Below are positions 51,427 through 60,080 of a DNA stretch of 64,000 nt, piece by piece. Under the pieces are notes generated by a model. The model ran no database searches, was not told the origin of the DNA, and worked only from the letters and a program-made list of their open reading frames with translations. The position numbers and the translations under genes were made by a program. How positions within the stretch are numbered: position 1 is the stretch's first letter; each line of letters begins with the position of its first letter. Source of the stretch: Caballeronia glathei (GTDB lineage Bacteria; Pseudomonadota; Gammaproteobacteria; Burkholderiales; Burkholderiaceae); assembly GCF_000698595.1 (NCBI RefSeq), contig NZ_JFHC01000021.1, positions 1-64,000 of the forward strand, read 5' to 3'.

Positions 51427-52575
51427 TCAGAAGCGGGTGCGCATGCCCACCGTTCCGACGATCTGATTGGCCGTTGACGAAGCACCGCCCGAGGCATTGA
51501 TGAACGCGACGTATCCATGCCCCGACGCATGCTGATACAGCGCCTCGGCATACAGATCCGTTCGCTTCGACAGCGAATACACGGTCTGGAGGTCGACCTG
51601 GTGCCACTTGGGGTCTTCGCCGAAGGTGGACGTCCTGGTGACGTGGCCGTCGGTATAGGTATAGGCGGCACCCTCGCTCACCGCGCGGGTCAGCGCGTAC
51701 TTTCCGTTGACTTCGTAGTTGTCGAAGCGCACGGTGCCGTTGTCCGAACCGAACGACTCCGTCTGCTCATACTGGCTATGCGTGTAGACGAAGCCCACGA
51801 GAGCGGGGCCGAATGCATAGTTGACACCGGCGCCCGCCGTGCGCTGCACACCGGCGCCGAGCCGGAAGCCCCCCGTGCCGTTCGAACCCGACTCCGCGAC
51901 ATCCGCCGCGCCGCTCGTATTCGTGCTGTTGGTTCCGTTGAACTGAAGGTAGCCTGCGGCGAGTTTCAATGGACCGCGATCGTAGCTCGCGCCCACGCTG
52001 TATGCCCGGTTGCCCGCGAAATCCGTGCTGTTGGAGAACGCATAGAGCGCACCGAACTTGAACCCGCCGTATGAGAGGCTCGTGTACTTGACGGCGTTGT
52101 TGATGCGCACGGAGTGCTCGAGGTTGTCGTTGTCGAACACATGGGCGAAGGTCGTGCCGCCGAACGTGCCGCCCGCGCCGGAAAGCGGCGCAACGAAGTC
52201 CACCAGCGAGTCGTACTGGCGCCCCAGCGTGAGGGCGCCGTACTGCGTGCTCGCGAGTCCCACGTAGGCCTGCCGGCCGAAGAGGCGGTTGTTCTGGGCG
52301 AGCTTGCCGTTATCGACGTTGAAGCCGTTCTCCAGCACGAAGATCGCCTTGAGACCGCCGCCCAGATCTTCACCGCCCCGCAAGCCGAAGCGGCTGCCGT
52401 TGATCGTGCCGCTCGTCGCCTGCAAGACGGGGCCGCGCGATCCTCCCTTGTCGACGTTGTTCGTGTACATGATGCCCGCATCGATCAGGCCGTAGAGCGT
52501 GACCGAGCTTTGCGCCCGGCTGGTCGATGCAACCAGTGCCATACCCACTGCTGCTGCGATAGCCAACTGCTTCAC
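51427..52575 (-). CDS. general porin (OmpC/Omp32-like)
   Basis: Gram-negative trimeric porin of the Burkholderiales type, 382 residues. The signal peptide is MKQLAIAAAVGMALVASTSRAQ, the first strand is SSVTLYGLIDAGIMYT, a SRFGLRGGEDLGGGLKAIFVLE segment follows, and the C-terminus is GMRTRF with the terminal Phe needed for outer-membrane assembly. I chose GTG 52575, with AGGAG 6-7 bases upstream; the longer in-frame start lacks a signal peptide. A TATACT -10-like box lies about 46 bases upstream (52621-52626, minus strand). Confidence 0.92.
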   Translation of the reverse strand: MKQLAIAAAVGMALVASTSRAQSSVTLYGLIDAGIMYTNNVDKGGSRGPVLQATSGTINGSRFGLRGGEDLGGGLKAIFVLENGFNVDNGKLAQNNRLFGRQAYVGLASTQYGALTLGRQYDSLVDFVAPLSGAGGTFGGTTFAHVFDNDNLEHSVRINNAVKYTSLSYGGFKFGALYAFSNSTDFAGNRAYSVGASYDRGPLKLAAGYLQFNGTNSTNTSGAADVAESGSNGTGGFRLGAGVQRTAGAGVNYAFGPALVGFVYTHSQYEQTESFGSDNGTVRFDNYEVNGKYALTRAVSEGAAYTYTDGHVTRTSTFGEDPKWHQVDLQTVYSLSKRTDLYAEALYQHASGHGYVAFINASGGASSTANQIVGTVGMRTRF

Positions 52576-53001
52576 GAGTGTCTCCTGCGCGCATGTGAAT
52601 GCTGTTCCACTGACACGCCGAGTATAGGGAGACGCCGCGCACAAGGAACCCTGTTTGCAGGTACATCAGTGTTGCCGATGCTGGACTAATGTCGTCCGGT
52701 TGCAGTGGAACGGCGGGGCTGTTGATCGGCCGCAATGCGCCTGTCCACAAGGGTTCGCGCATGACACCGCGCTCTATCGTGGACATTCATGATAAACATG
52801 GATTCGTGGATGGCGCATCGGAACGGACATCGTTGTTGCGCATGCGAGCATGCATGGCAAAGACGCCACTGGCGAAGAAGGGGGAGCGCTCGTTGCCCCG
52901 AGCGGGACTCGTCTTCGCCAGCGGCGCATCTGCAACGAGAGACACTTCAGTTATCGATGCCGGGTACCTGGTGCCGGCGGCCGGGGCGACCTGTCAGTCG
53001 A
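52576..53001. other. intergenic region between porin and DUF4148 copy 2
   Basis: No gene supported. The left end holds the porin leader and promoter (TATACT on the minus strand at 52621-52626, weak -35). Open plus-strand frames crossing it are antisense to the DUF4148 gene and lack protein-like composition. Confidence 0.5.
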
Positions 53002-53343
53002 TCAGTGGCCGCGATAGATGTCGTCGGCGGGAGCGCGCCCGCCCGCCGCGATGCGTGCATGCAGCGCGTGGGTGCCTGAAGCGAAGCCGCCCGTATCGGA
53101 GGGGCCGTAGGACGAACCCGCCTCCGCATCGTGCGCCGTACGGCTGGCGACGTACATCGCTGCGCGGCTCGCCGCGGCGTCCGGGTAGTGGACCTTGCTA
53201 TGCGGATATTGACCGGCCTGTTCGGCGGCGATCAGTTCGGCGCGAACCTGCGCGCGAGAGAGCGAAGCGTCACCGGCTGCATGGCTCGAGAGCGGCAATG
53301 CGAGCAGCGAAGCGACGATGAGAGCGTGATGAAGACGTTTCAT
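53002..53343 (-). CDS. DUF4148 exported protein, copy 2
   Basis: Secreted DUF4148 protein, 113 residues, with signal peptide MKRLHHALIVASLLALPLSSHA. The core SRAQVRAELIAAEQAGQYPHSKVHYPD is closely similar to copy 1 (VRAxLxxAxxxGQYPxSKxHYP). The tail ends DDIYRGH, comparable to the GHH and FGH ends of the other two copies. ATG 53343 has AAAGG at 9-base spacing; ATG 53349 is the alternative. Its promoter region matches copy 1. Confidence 0.83.
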   Translation of the reverse strand: MKRLHHALIVASLLALPLSSHAAGDASLSRAQVRAELIAAEQAGQYPHSKVHYPDAAASRAAMYVASRTAHDAEAGSSYGPSDTGGFASGTHALHARIAAGGRAPADDIYRGH

Positions 53344-53369
53344 GATCATGCACCTTTGCGAGAGCGTTC

Positions 53370-53420
53370 CCGTCGGCGACGGAATGACGGAACTTTACGG
53401 GCGGACCGTGTGCGCGTGAA
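53370..53420 (-). promoter_or_regulatory. DUF4148 promoter and 5' palindrome, copy 2
   Basis: On the minus strand: TTCACG (53420-53415), 17-base spacer, TAAAGT (53397-53392), 9 bases, CCGTCGCCGACGG (53382-53370). Hexamers, spacings and the 13-base palindrome are identical to those upstream of copy 1, while spacer sequences differ. That supports conserved function over a recent unmodified duplication. Confidence 0.7.
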
Positions 53421-53606
53421 TCGCGCGACGGATCATCAACATGCTCGTTCGGCTCATCCCGCTGAAGCAGGGATGCGGGATCATCCGGGGCCGGCAGCAT
53501 ACGCGCGCTCGCAGGCCTGCGACCCGTTCCTGGCATGAGCGCGGCCAAAGGCGCACAATGTCGCGATTTCCAGTGGCGCTATCGACCACCCATTCAGGAG
53601 ACGACA

Positions 53607-54245
53607 ATGAATCCCTCGACGGCGATCGCAACCATTCTGGCGGCGCTTCTGGTAGGCGCCATGAGTCCCGGGCCCAGCTTCATCGTGGTGGCGAGAAACG
53701 CCATCGGCCTCTCCCGGCGCGACGGGCTCGCCACCGCGCTCGGCATGGGCCTCGGCGGCGTGTGCTTCAGCAGTCTCGCGCTGGTCGGGCTCTATTCGCT
53801 GCTGCAATCGGTCGAGTGGCTGTATGCGGGCCTGAAGATCGCGGGCGGGGCGTATCTCGTCTATCTCGCGTGGAAGATCTGGCGCGGCGCACCGGCACCG
53901 CTCGCGCTCAGCGGCGAACAACTGCGGGGGCATCGCGATGTGCGCAAGTCGTTCTGGATCGGACTCAGCACCCAGTTGAGCAACCCGAAGACGGCGGTCT
54001 TCTACGGAAGCATCTTCGCGGCGCTGCTGCCGCAGCATCCGCCGCTCTGGTGCTATTTCATCCTGCCGCCCGCGGTCTTTGCGATCGAGGCGGGCTGGTA
54101 CACGATCGTGGCGCTGGGCTTTTCGAGCCGCCGCCCGCGCGAGATCTATCTGAGCTCGAAGAAGTGGATCGACCGCGTGGCCGCGGGGGCGATCGCCGCG
54201 CTCGGTCTGCGCCTCATCTTCACTGCGTACAAGCGCGGTCTTTGA
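53607..54245 (+). CDS. LysE/RhtB-family amino-acid exporter
   Basis: LysE-superfamily exporter, 212 residues, six predicted membrane helices, effluxing amino acids or derivatives. The N-terminal signature LLVGAMSPGPSFIVVARNAI (PGP in helix 1) and KSFWIGLSTQLSNPKTAVFYGSIFA are family hallmarks. ATG 53607 follows AGGAG; an earlier in-frame start lacks the family N-terminus. It converges with the hydrolase gene, 18 bases apart. The substrate is unknown. Confidence 0.9.
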   Translation: MNPSTAIATILAALLVGAMSPGPSFIVVARNAIGLSRRDGLATALGMGLGGVCFSSLALVGLYSLLQSVEWLYAGLKIAGGAYLVYLAWKIWRGAPAPLALSGEQLRGHRDVRKSFWIGLSTQLSNPKTAVFYGSIFAALLPQHPPLWCYFILPPAVFAIEAGWYTIVALGFSSRRPREIYLSSKKWIDRVAAGAIAALGLRLIFTAYKRGL

Positions 54246-54263
54246 CGCACCGCACCCGCGCGC

Positions 54264-55091
54264 TCAGAGGCTCGCCGCGAACGCGACGATCGCGTCGTTG
54301 AGTTCCTGCGGCGCCTGGCGGTGCGGCGAGTGTCCGCAATCCGGCAGCTTCACGAGCCGTGCGTGCGGCAGCCGCTGCCGGATCGTGTCGATCTGCAGCA
54401 TCGTGCCGTACTCGTCGTCGCAGCCCTGAATGGCGAGCAGCGGACATTGGATCGAGGGCAGCACGTCCGTGATGTCCCACGCGCGAAACGCGGGATCGAG
54501 CCAGATGTCGTTCCAGCCGAAGAACGCGGAATCGACGTTGTCGTGATAGCGCGCGAGCTTCTCGCGCAGACCGGCGCGCTCGTAGGCGTGCTTCGTCTTG
54601 CCGATCGCATCCACCGACATCTGCTCGACCACGACATGCGGCGCGATCACCACGGCGGCGCGGAGCGCCTGCGGGAAAGCGGCCGCATAGAGCAGCGCGA
54701 TGGAACCGCCGTCGCTGTGCCCGATCACCCACATGCGCCGGCGTTCGTCAGCGTCGATGCCGATCGTATCGAGCAGCGCGGGCAGCACGTCGTGGGCCTG
54801 CCGGTGCATGAAGTCGACCGACCATTTCTCGCCGGCCTCGCGAGGCGTGGAGCGTCCATAGCCCGGGCGCGAATAGACGAGCCCGCGGCAGCCGAGCGCA
54901 TCGCACAGCGACTGCGGCCAGTCCTTCCACATCGCGATCGAGCCGAGCCCTTCGTGCAGGAACACCGCGACGCCCGCGCCGGCGCGCTCCGCGCTCAGCC
55001 ATTGATATTCGACGCGAAGCGGCCCGCGCTGCTCCGTGGCGGGCAGTTCCGCGAACGATGTCGGACTCGTGTTGTCTGCTGGCTGGTTCAT
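54264..55091 (-). CDS. alpha/beta-fold hydrolase
   Basis: A 275-residue alpha/beta hydrolase. The oxyanion-loop region is VFLHEGLGSIAMW, the nucleophile elbow is GHSDGGS, the acid is probably the Asp in QGCDDEYGT and the His is in DCGHSPHRQAP. It therefore has an intact Ser-Asp-His triad and is likely an esterase, lactonase or C-C bond hydrolase. I chose ATG 55091; a TTG at 55100 would add three residues. No pathway neighbours are seen. Confidence 0.87.
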   Translation of the reverse strand: MNQPADNTSPTSFAELPATEQRGPLRVEYQWLSAERAGAGVAVFLHEGLGSIAMWKDWPQSLCDALGCRGLVYSRPGYGRSTPREAGEKWSVDFMHRQAHDVLPALLDTIGIDADERRRMWVIGHSDGGSIALLYAAAFPQALRAAVVIAPHVVVEQMSVDAIGKTKHAYERAGLREKLARYHDNVDSAFFGWNDIWLDPAFRAWDITDVLPSIQCPLLAIQGCDDEYGTMLQIDTIRQRLPHARLVKLPDCGHSPHRQAPQELNDAIVAFAASL

Positions 55092-55242
55092 GTTCGTCAA
55101 GATTGCGTCTGGTCGGTTGCCTGCGCGCGTCAGCCTGTGCCGTGCCGCCAGCGCTCCTCGGCGGCCCGCAAGCGAAGATGATATCGCGCGGCGCGAGCCT
55201 CGCGTTCACGGACGCGCCGAAGCGCGCCGCGCGCCTGCGCGT

Positions 55243-56175
55243 CTACGCTCGCTTCGCGCCGGCGTCGCCTGCGAACATCGACATTCTTTGCAGGATCCAG
55301 TCGAGCAGTTCGTGCGCGGCGGCGACAAGCGGACGGCCCGACTTGACGAGCAATCTCGCCTTGATGCCGCGAAAGAGCGGGTAGTCGACCGGCACGACCG
55401 CCAGCTCGCCCGACGCGATCTCGCGATACGCCGCGAACTCGCCGATCAGCGTCACGCAGTTCTCGCTGGCGACGAAGCGCTTCAGGGCGGTGAGCGAGTT
55501 GCTGGTCAGGGTCGGCCGGATCTTGATGTTCTCGGTGAACTCCAGCAGCTTCGCGGCCTGCCCGATTCCGAACGTGGCCGGCATGATCGCGAGCGGGTAG
55601 GCGAGCATGTCCTCGATCGTGGCCGGAGAGCCCCGCAGCGCGAGCGGATGACCCGCGCGCATCAGCAGGACGATCGGCTGCGCCGAAGTCGCGCGATACT
55701 CGATGCGCGGATGCGGCGGCGGATTGTACGCAAGGCCGATGTGCGCCCGGCCTTCGGCGACTTCCTCCAGCACGTCGTCCACTGCGAGAATCTGGATGCC
55801 GACTTCGAGCTTCGGATAGCGGGCGCAGAACGGCGTGAGCACCTCGTCGATCAGCGCGTCGACGTAGCCTTCGCTGATGGCGAGCTGCACACGGCCTTCC
55901 TGCAGCCCCTTCAACGCCTGGAGCCGGTCTTCGAGCTGCTCCTGATGCGAGCGGTAGCCACGCCAGAACTCCAGCAGATGGGCTGCCGCCTCGGTCGGCT
56001 TGACCCCCCGCGCTTCCCGCACGAAGAGGGTTGCGCCCAGTTCCTCCTCCAGCAGCCTGATCTGCCGCGTGATGACGGACGGCGACGTGTTGAGGCTGTC
56101 CGCCGCGCCGCGAATCGTGCCGTGCACGAGCACCTCGTGGAAATACCGCAACCGCTGCTGATTGATCTCTCGCAT
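55243..56175 (-). CDS. LysR family transcriptional regulator
   Basis: LysR-type regulator, 310 residues, with N-terminal helix-turn-helix ([17 protein letters not shown], then [22 protein letters not shown]) and a ligand-binding domain. ATG 56175 gives the usual N-terminus ([12 protein letters not shown]); the longer frame adds a non-homologous extension. It is in the same direction as the downstream hydrolase, 151 bases apart, so it may control that gene or the upstream spacer genes. The target is not evident. Confidence 0.9.
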   Translation of the reverse strand: MREINQQRLRYFHEVLVHGTIRGAADSLNTSPSVITRQIRLLEEELGATLFVREARGVKPTEAAAHLLEFWRGYRSHQEQLEDRLQALKGLQEGRVQLAISEGYVDALIDEVLTPFCARYPKLEVGIQILAVDDVLEEVAEGRAHIGLAYNPPPHPRIEYRATSAQPIVLLMRAGHPLALRGSPATIEDMLAYPLAIMPATFGIGQAAKLLEFTENIKIRPTLTSNSLTALKRFVASENCVTLIGEFAAYREIASGELAVVPVDYPLFRGIKARLLVKSGRPLVAAAHELLDWILQRMSMFAGDAGAKRA

Positions 56176-56451
56176 GTCCTCTCGCGCTCCTGTGCGCCGT
56201 CGCGTTGCCCGGAAGACAACGATACGTGAACCTGGTTGCTCCCGCCAGATTCTTGCGCGCGGATCAGGCTGCGGCGAAGGCCCCATGCGGGCAATCGGTC
56301 GGTCAGACCGGATCGGCGCGTTCGGACCTGGAGCGCTCGCGCATGCACGGCCCTTGTAAAAGAGACATGCCGTACAGCATATTTCGCGCGTTTGCCAAGG
56401 CGAGCGGCCGGGTCCCGCGCAGTAAAACATGGCGCGCGTGACAGGTCGGGG

Positions 56452-57303
56452 TCATGTTGCTGCCCGTTGCAGCATCGGATACGTGAAGAGAAAAAAGTGC
56501 ATGGCGTTCAGGCCGAAGTGCGCGAGCACGGATGCCTGAAGTCCTCCGTGCCGGTAGGCGAGACCGTAGCCGATACCCGCGATGCTGCCCACCACGACCC
56601 ATTGCCAGCCGCCGGAGACATGCGCAAGCCCGAACAATGCCGCCGCGATCACGAGGGCAAGCACCTTGCCGGAAGGCCGCGCGCCGAGGAGACGACCCAG
56701 TCCCCCTTGCAGATAGCCCCGAAAGAACGCTTCTTCCGCAAACGAGACGAGCAGGAGATTGTTGAGCAGGAAAAGCCAGCTCGCGGCAGGCCACTTGGGC
56801 GCCCATGCCACGAGCCCGATGCTCCATGCGACGATCAGGCAAGCCGCCGCCGTCGCGAACATGCCGCCGATCCCCGCTTTCAGCGAGGCGCCTGCCGTGT
56901 GCCGCGGCCGCACCCACGGCAGCACGAGCAGCAGCCAGAAGCCGACCAGCGGCTTGTCGAGATTGAGATACATCGTGAAGGGCACGGCGTCGGGCGTGAA
57001 GCGCTCGGGACCTATGACCCGCGCATTGTGAAAGCCCGGCAGCCAGTGCATGCTCAGCGCGACCGCGAGCACGATGAAGAGCGCATGTCCTCCAAAGCGC
57101 AGCCACGCCTTGCGTTCCTGCGGCACCGCGCAGGCGGCGGCCAGGAGCAGCGCGAGAGGCATCAGCGCCTCGAAACCGAGTTGCCCGTTCGCGAGCGCGG
57201 CGCCGTAGCCGCATACGAGGAGCGCGAGGCTCAGCCATCGGAAAGCGGATACCCACGTCGCCGGGGCGGCAAGGAAGATCGCAACCCATGGCAATGCCGA
57301 CAT
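56452..57303 (-). CDS. CPBP-family intramembrane glutamic protease-like protein
   Basis: A 283-residue membrane protein of the CPBP (CaaX protease, bacteriocin-processing) family with about eight helices. Catalytic motifs are visible: EEAFFRGYL (EExxxR), then FGLAHVSG and HFGLNAMHF, which supply the conserved His and Asn. GGAGCGG precedes ATG 57303. Members cleave prenylated or other membrane peptides, or act as immunity proteins; there is no bacteriocin gene nearby to support the latter. Confidence 0.87.
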   Translation of the reverse strand: MSALPWVAIFLAAPATWVSAFRWLSLALLVCGYGAALANGQLGFEALMPLALLLAAACAVPQERKAWLRFGGHALFIVLAVALSMHWLPGFHNARVIGPERFTPDAVPFTMYLNLDKPLVGFWLLLVLPWVRPRHTAGASLKAGIGGMFATAAACLIVAWSIGLVAWAPKWPAASWLFLLNNLLLVSFAEEAFFRGYLQGGLGRLLGARPSGKVLALVIAAALFGLAHVSGGWQWVVVGSIAGIGYGLAYRHGGLQASVLAHFGLNAMHFFLFTYPMLQRAAT

Positions 57304-57497
57304 ACCCGCTCCTTGAATGAATGTCCCGGGAAATGCGGAGGAAATGGCCCGCCGATCCGATTGTCGGGTCGAAGGATACCTCAGCTGCTTCGCATGCACA
57401 TCCATTGTGCGCGGTCCGCGCCGGGCACAGCGCGTGCTGAAGACCGGATGCTGGTGCGCATACCCGTCGCGCCGTCAATCACAACCGGAGGTCGATC

Positions 57498-57818
57498 ATG
57501 AAGTCGCTCGTCAAGGCAGTGGCCATTACCGCCGTCGTCGCGTTGCCCGTGCTGTCGTTCGCGCAGTCGAACGAGCCGGTCACCCGGGCAGAAGTTCGAC
57601 AGGACCTGATGCAGGTGGAAAGCGCAGGCTACAACCCCGCAGCCGATGACCGGACCACGTATCCGGAGAAGGCTCAGGCCGCAGAGCAACAGCTGCATCC
57701 GCAGAGCGGTCAGATGCAGCAGGGCTATGGCGGCAGCAACAGCGGCTCGTCCGCCGCGGGCATGGGCGCGCGGCCGATGCCGAGAGACGGCACGAAGCCG
57801 ATCTACTTCGGCCACTGA
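57498..57818 (+). CDS. DUF4148 exported protein, copy 3
   Basis: Secreted DUF4148 protein, 106 residues, with signal peptide MKSLVKAVAITAVVALPVLSFAQ and core VTRAEVRQDLMQVESAGYNPAADDRTTYP. It is more divergent than copies 1 and 2 (GYNP where they have GQYP). The Gln-rich middle and Gly/Ser-rich tail end in YFGH. A strong GGAGG site precedes the start. Its leader has CCGTCGCGCCG but not the full promoter block of the other two. Confidence 0.85.
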   Translation: MKSLVKAVAITAVVALPVLSFAQSNEPVTRAEVRQDLMQVESAGYNPAADDRTTYPEKAQAAEQQLHPQSGQMQQGYGGSNSGSSAAGMGARPMPRDGTKPIYFGH

Positions 57819-57857
57819 TCCGGTGCCACGGCGACATGCAGCGTCAAGCTACGAACG

Positions 57858-59054
57858 CTATGCAGCGATCAGCGACTCCACGCCGCGGATGCTGTTGCGC
57901 GGGTGCCAGCGCAGGTCGCCGAGATTGGCGATCTGCAGGTCCGGCATCCGCGTGAAGAGCGTCGAGAGCGCGATTTCGATTTCGAGCAGCGCGAGCCGCG
58001 CGCCGAGGCAGTAATGAATGCCGCCGCCGAAGGTCACGATGCGGCCATGATCGCCGCGCTCGATATCGAGCGTGTCGGCATCGGCAAAGCGCGCGGGATC
58101 GCGATTGGCGCTGCCGAGCAGCATGAAGACCACCGTATCGCGGGGCAGCGCGACCCCGGCTATTTCCATGTCCTCCGTCACCGCGCGCGTGACCATCTGC
58201 ACCGACCCGTCGTAGCGCATGCATTCCGCGACGGCCTTCGGCATCAGCGAGAGATCGCGCCCGAGCTTCGCCAGTTGCGCGGGATGCCGGTGCAGGGAGA
58301 TCAGCGCATTGCCGATCATGCTCGAGGTGGTCTCGTGGCCGGCCGCGAACAGCAGGATCACGTTGGAGACGATCTCCTCGTCGGTGAGTGATTCGCCTTC
58401 CTCTTCGAGTGTCGTCAGAGACGAGATGAGATCGCTGCCGGGCTTCGAGCGGCGGCGCTCGACGAGACCGGCGAAATACTCCTGAAGCACGTGGATCGAG
58501 TCGTTCGCGGCCTTTAGACGCTCGCCGTCGAGCGGTGCGGCATCGAGCGCGGCGGAGATCCTGTTGGTCGTCCTGCTGAGCTGCGCCGCTTCTTCCAGGG
58601 GCACGTCGAGAAGCCCGCAGATGATCCTGATCGGCAGCGGCAGCGCGAAGTCCTCGATGAGATCGACGCGCTCGCGCGAAGCGAACCCGTCGACCAGTTG
58701 GTTCGCCGCGTTGGCTGCGATCTCGCGCAGGTTCTCGATCTGCCGCGCGTTGAACGCTTTCATCAGCAGCGCGCGCAGGCGCGTGTGCGCGGGCGGGTTC
58801 ATCATCAGCAGCATGCGCGCGATGGCCTGGAAGACGGGCTGGTTCGGTCCATCGTCGCCGTAACGCGCGCGAACACTCCTCATGTAATCCTTGCCCATCC
58901 GCCGCTCGTGCAGAACCTCCTCGACGACCGCGTACTGCCCCGTGAGCACGGCACCGGGTGCGATCTGCGTGAAGGGGCCGGCGGCGCGAACTTCTTCATA
59001 GAGCGTATAGGGATTGGCGAAAAATTCAGGCGACGAGAGATCTGCGAATTTCAT
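57858..59054 (-). CDS. cytochrome P450
   Basis: Class I bacterial cytochrome P450, 398 residues, a soluble haem monooxygenase. The I-helix motif is AAGHETTSSMIG, the K-helix ExxR is ECMR, and the haem loop is FGGGIHYCLGARLALLE with the proximal Cys near residue 348. ATG 59054 starts the typical N-terminus (FADLSSPEFFANPYTLYEEVRAAGP); the ORF extends upstream without homologous look. No ferredoxin or ferredoxin reductase gene adjoins it. The substrate cannot be inferred. Confidence 0.93.
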   Translation of the reverse strand: MKFADLSSPEFFANPYTLYEEVRAAGPFTQIAPGAVLTGQYAVVEEVLHERRMGKDYMRSVRARYGDDGPNQPVFQAIARMLLMMNPPAHTRLRALLMKAFNARQIENLREIAANAANQLVDGFASRERVDLIEDFALPLPIRIICGLLDVPLEEAAQLSRTTNRISAALDAAPLDGERLKAANDSIHVLQEYFAGLVERRRSKPGSDLISSLTTLEEEGESLTDEEIVSNVILLFAAGHETTSSMIGNALISLHRHPAQLAKLGRDLSLMPKAVAECMRYDGSVQMVTRAVTEDMEIAGVALPRDTVVFMLLGSANRDPARFADADTLDIERGDHGRIVTFGGGIHYCLGARLALLEIEIALSTLFTRMPDLQIANLGDLRWHPRNSIRGVESLIAA

Positions 59055-59328
59055 GGACGGGTCCAGGACGATCCTTGAGTGATTGAATGGGCCACCGATT
59101 GCGGACCATTCCTGAACAACAGCCGAGCGAGGTGTTCTATTCCATTGCCGACTGTTTGTCCGCAAGAAGGTTGAATTGCGGCGCGTCCACGCGCGCGACA
59201 TGGAATATCCGCGGCATGTCGTCCGTTATGAAAGCGCAGACCCGCCGAATTGTTCGCAACGCGCCTGCATTCACGACCGTCCCGCTTCGTCGGGCACCCG
59301 CATCATCAGACATCCCCGGATACGCCAA

Positions 59329-59862
59329 ATGAACACCTCGCCCACTTCACTCCGCCGCCTTGCCGCGGCTGGTACCGCCGGCTCGCTGGGCCTCGCGCTC
59401 GCCGCTCTCTGGGCGCCCGCGCATGCCGAGACCGCGCCCTTGTTGCCCGTGCCGCCGCAGTCGCAGCAGGTTGCCTCGATGAACGCTTCCGGCGTTCAGG
59501 TCTATTCGTGCGAATACGGCGAGGGGCATCGGCTCGGCTGGGTGTTCAAGCATCCGCAGGCGACGCTGTATGACGGGAGCGGCCGCGCGTCCATCCGGCA
59601 TGGGGCCGGGCCGTCGTGGGAGGCCGACGACGGCAGCCGCATCGTGGGACACGTGATCGCGCAGGCGCCCGCTGCGGCGGCGGAGAGCATTGCTCAACTG
59701 CTGCTCGAGACGAAGAGTGTCGCGGGTGCGGGGACGCTGTCGGAAGTGCGCTACGTCGAGCGCCTCGATACGGTCGGCGGCATGATGCCGCGCGAAGCGT
59801 GCACGGCCGAGCATCAGACCGGCAGTTCGCCTTATGTTGCGCGCTACGTATTCCTCAAATAG
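59329..59862 (+). CDS. DUF3455-like exported protein
   Basis: A 177-residue secreted protein with signal peptide (RRLAAAGTAGSLGLALAALWAPAHA). The mature part has the DUF3455-like pattern GVQVYSCE, HPQATLYDGSG, WEADDGSRIVG and a C-terminal RYVFLK. The family is named in bacteria and fungi without an assigned function. ATG 59329 was chosen because it opens the signal peptide. Confidence 0.78.
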   Translation: MNTSPTSLRRLAAAGTAGSLGLALAALWAPAHAETAPLLPVPPQSQQVASMNASGVQVYSCEYGEGHRLGWVFKHPQATLYDGSGRASIRHGAGPSWEADDGSRIVGHVIAQAPAAAAESIAQLLLETKSVAGAGTLSEVRYVERLDTVGGMMPREACTAEHQTGSSPYVARYVFLK

Positions 59863-60080
59863 CACGCAGGCGGCATGCGGCGCGGCCGCCCCGGCCGCGC
59901 GCGCCCGCTTCATGCACGCCTCAAGCACGCCTCATCGGTCCCTCATTGCTCTTTCATATTCGCACGGTCCGCTGGACCTTCAAGCCGATATCTCTTCGAA
60001 TCCCGGAATAAAGCGCGTTGCGTGATTGTTCTGTGTGACATGAGATACGCACCGACCTCCTCTCGCTCCTCCTGCACGAC

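Noticed and set aside
57430-57497. Third copy of the DUF4148 promoter module
   Set aside because: Only CCGTCGCGCCG resembles the palindrome; the TTCACG and TAAAGT boxes are not found at the shared spacing, so I did not count it.
59863-60080. Sigma-54 promoter upstream of the T6SS operon
   Set aside because: No TGGCAC-N5-TTGC-like sequence with correct spacing was seen; no promoter is claimed here.
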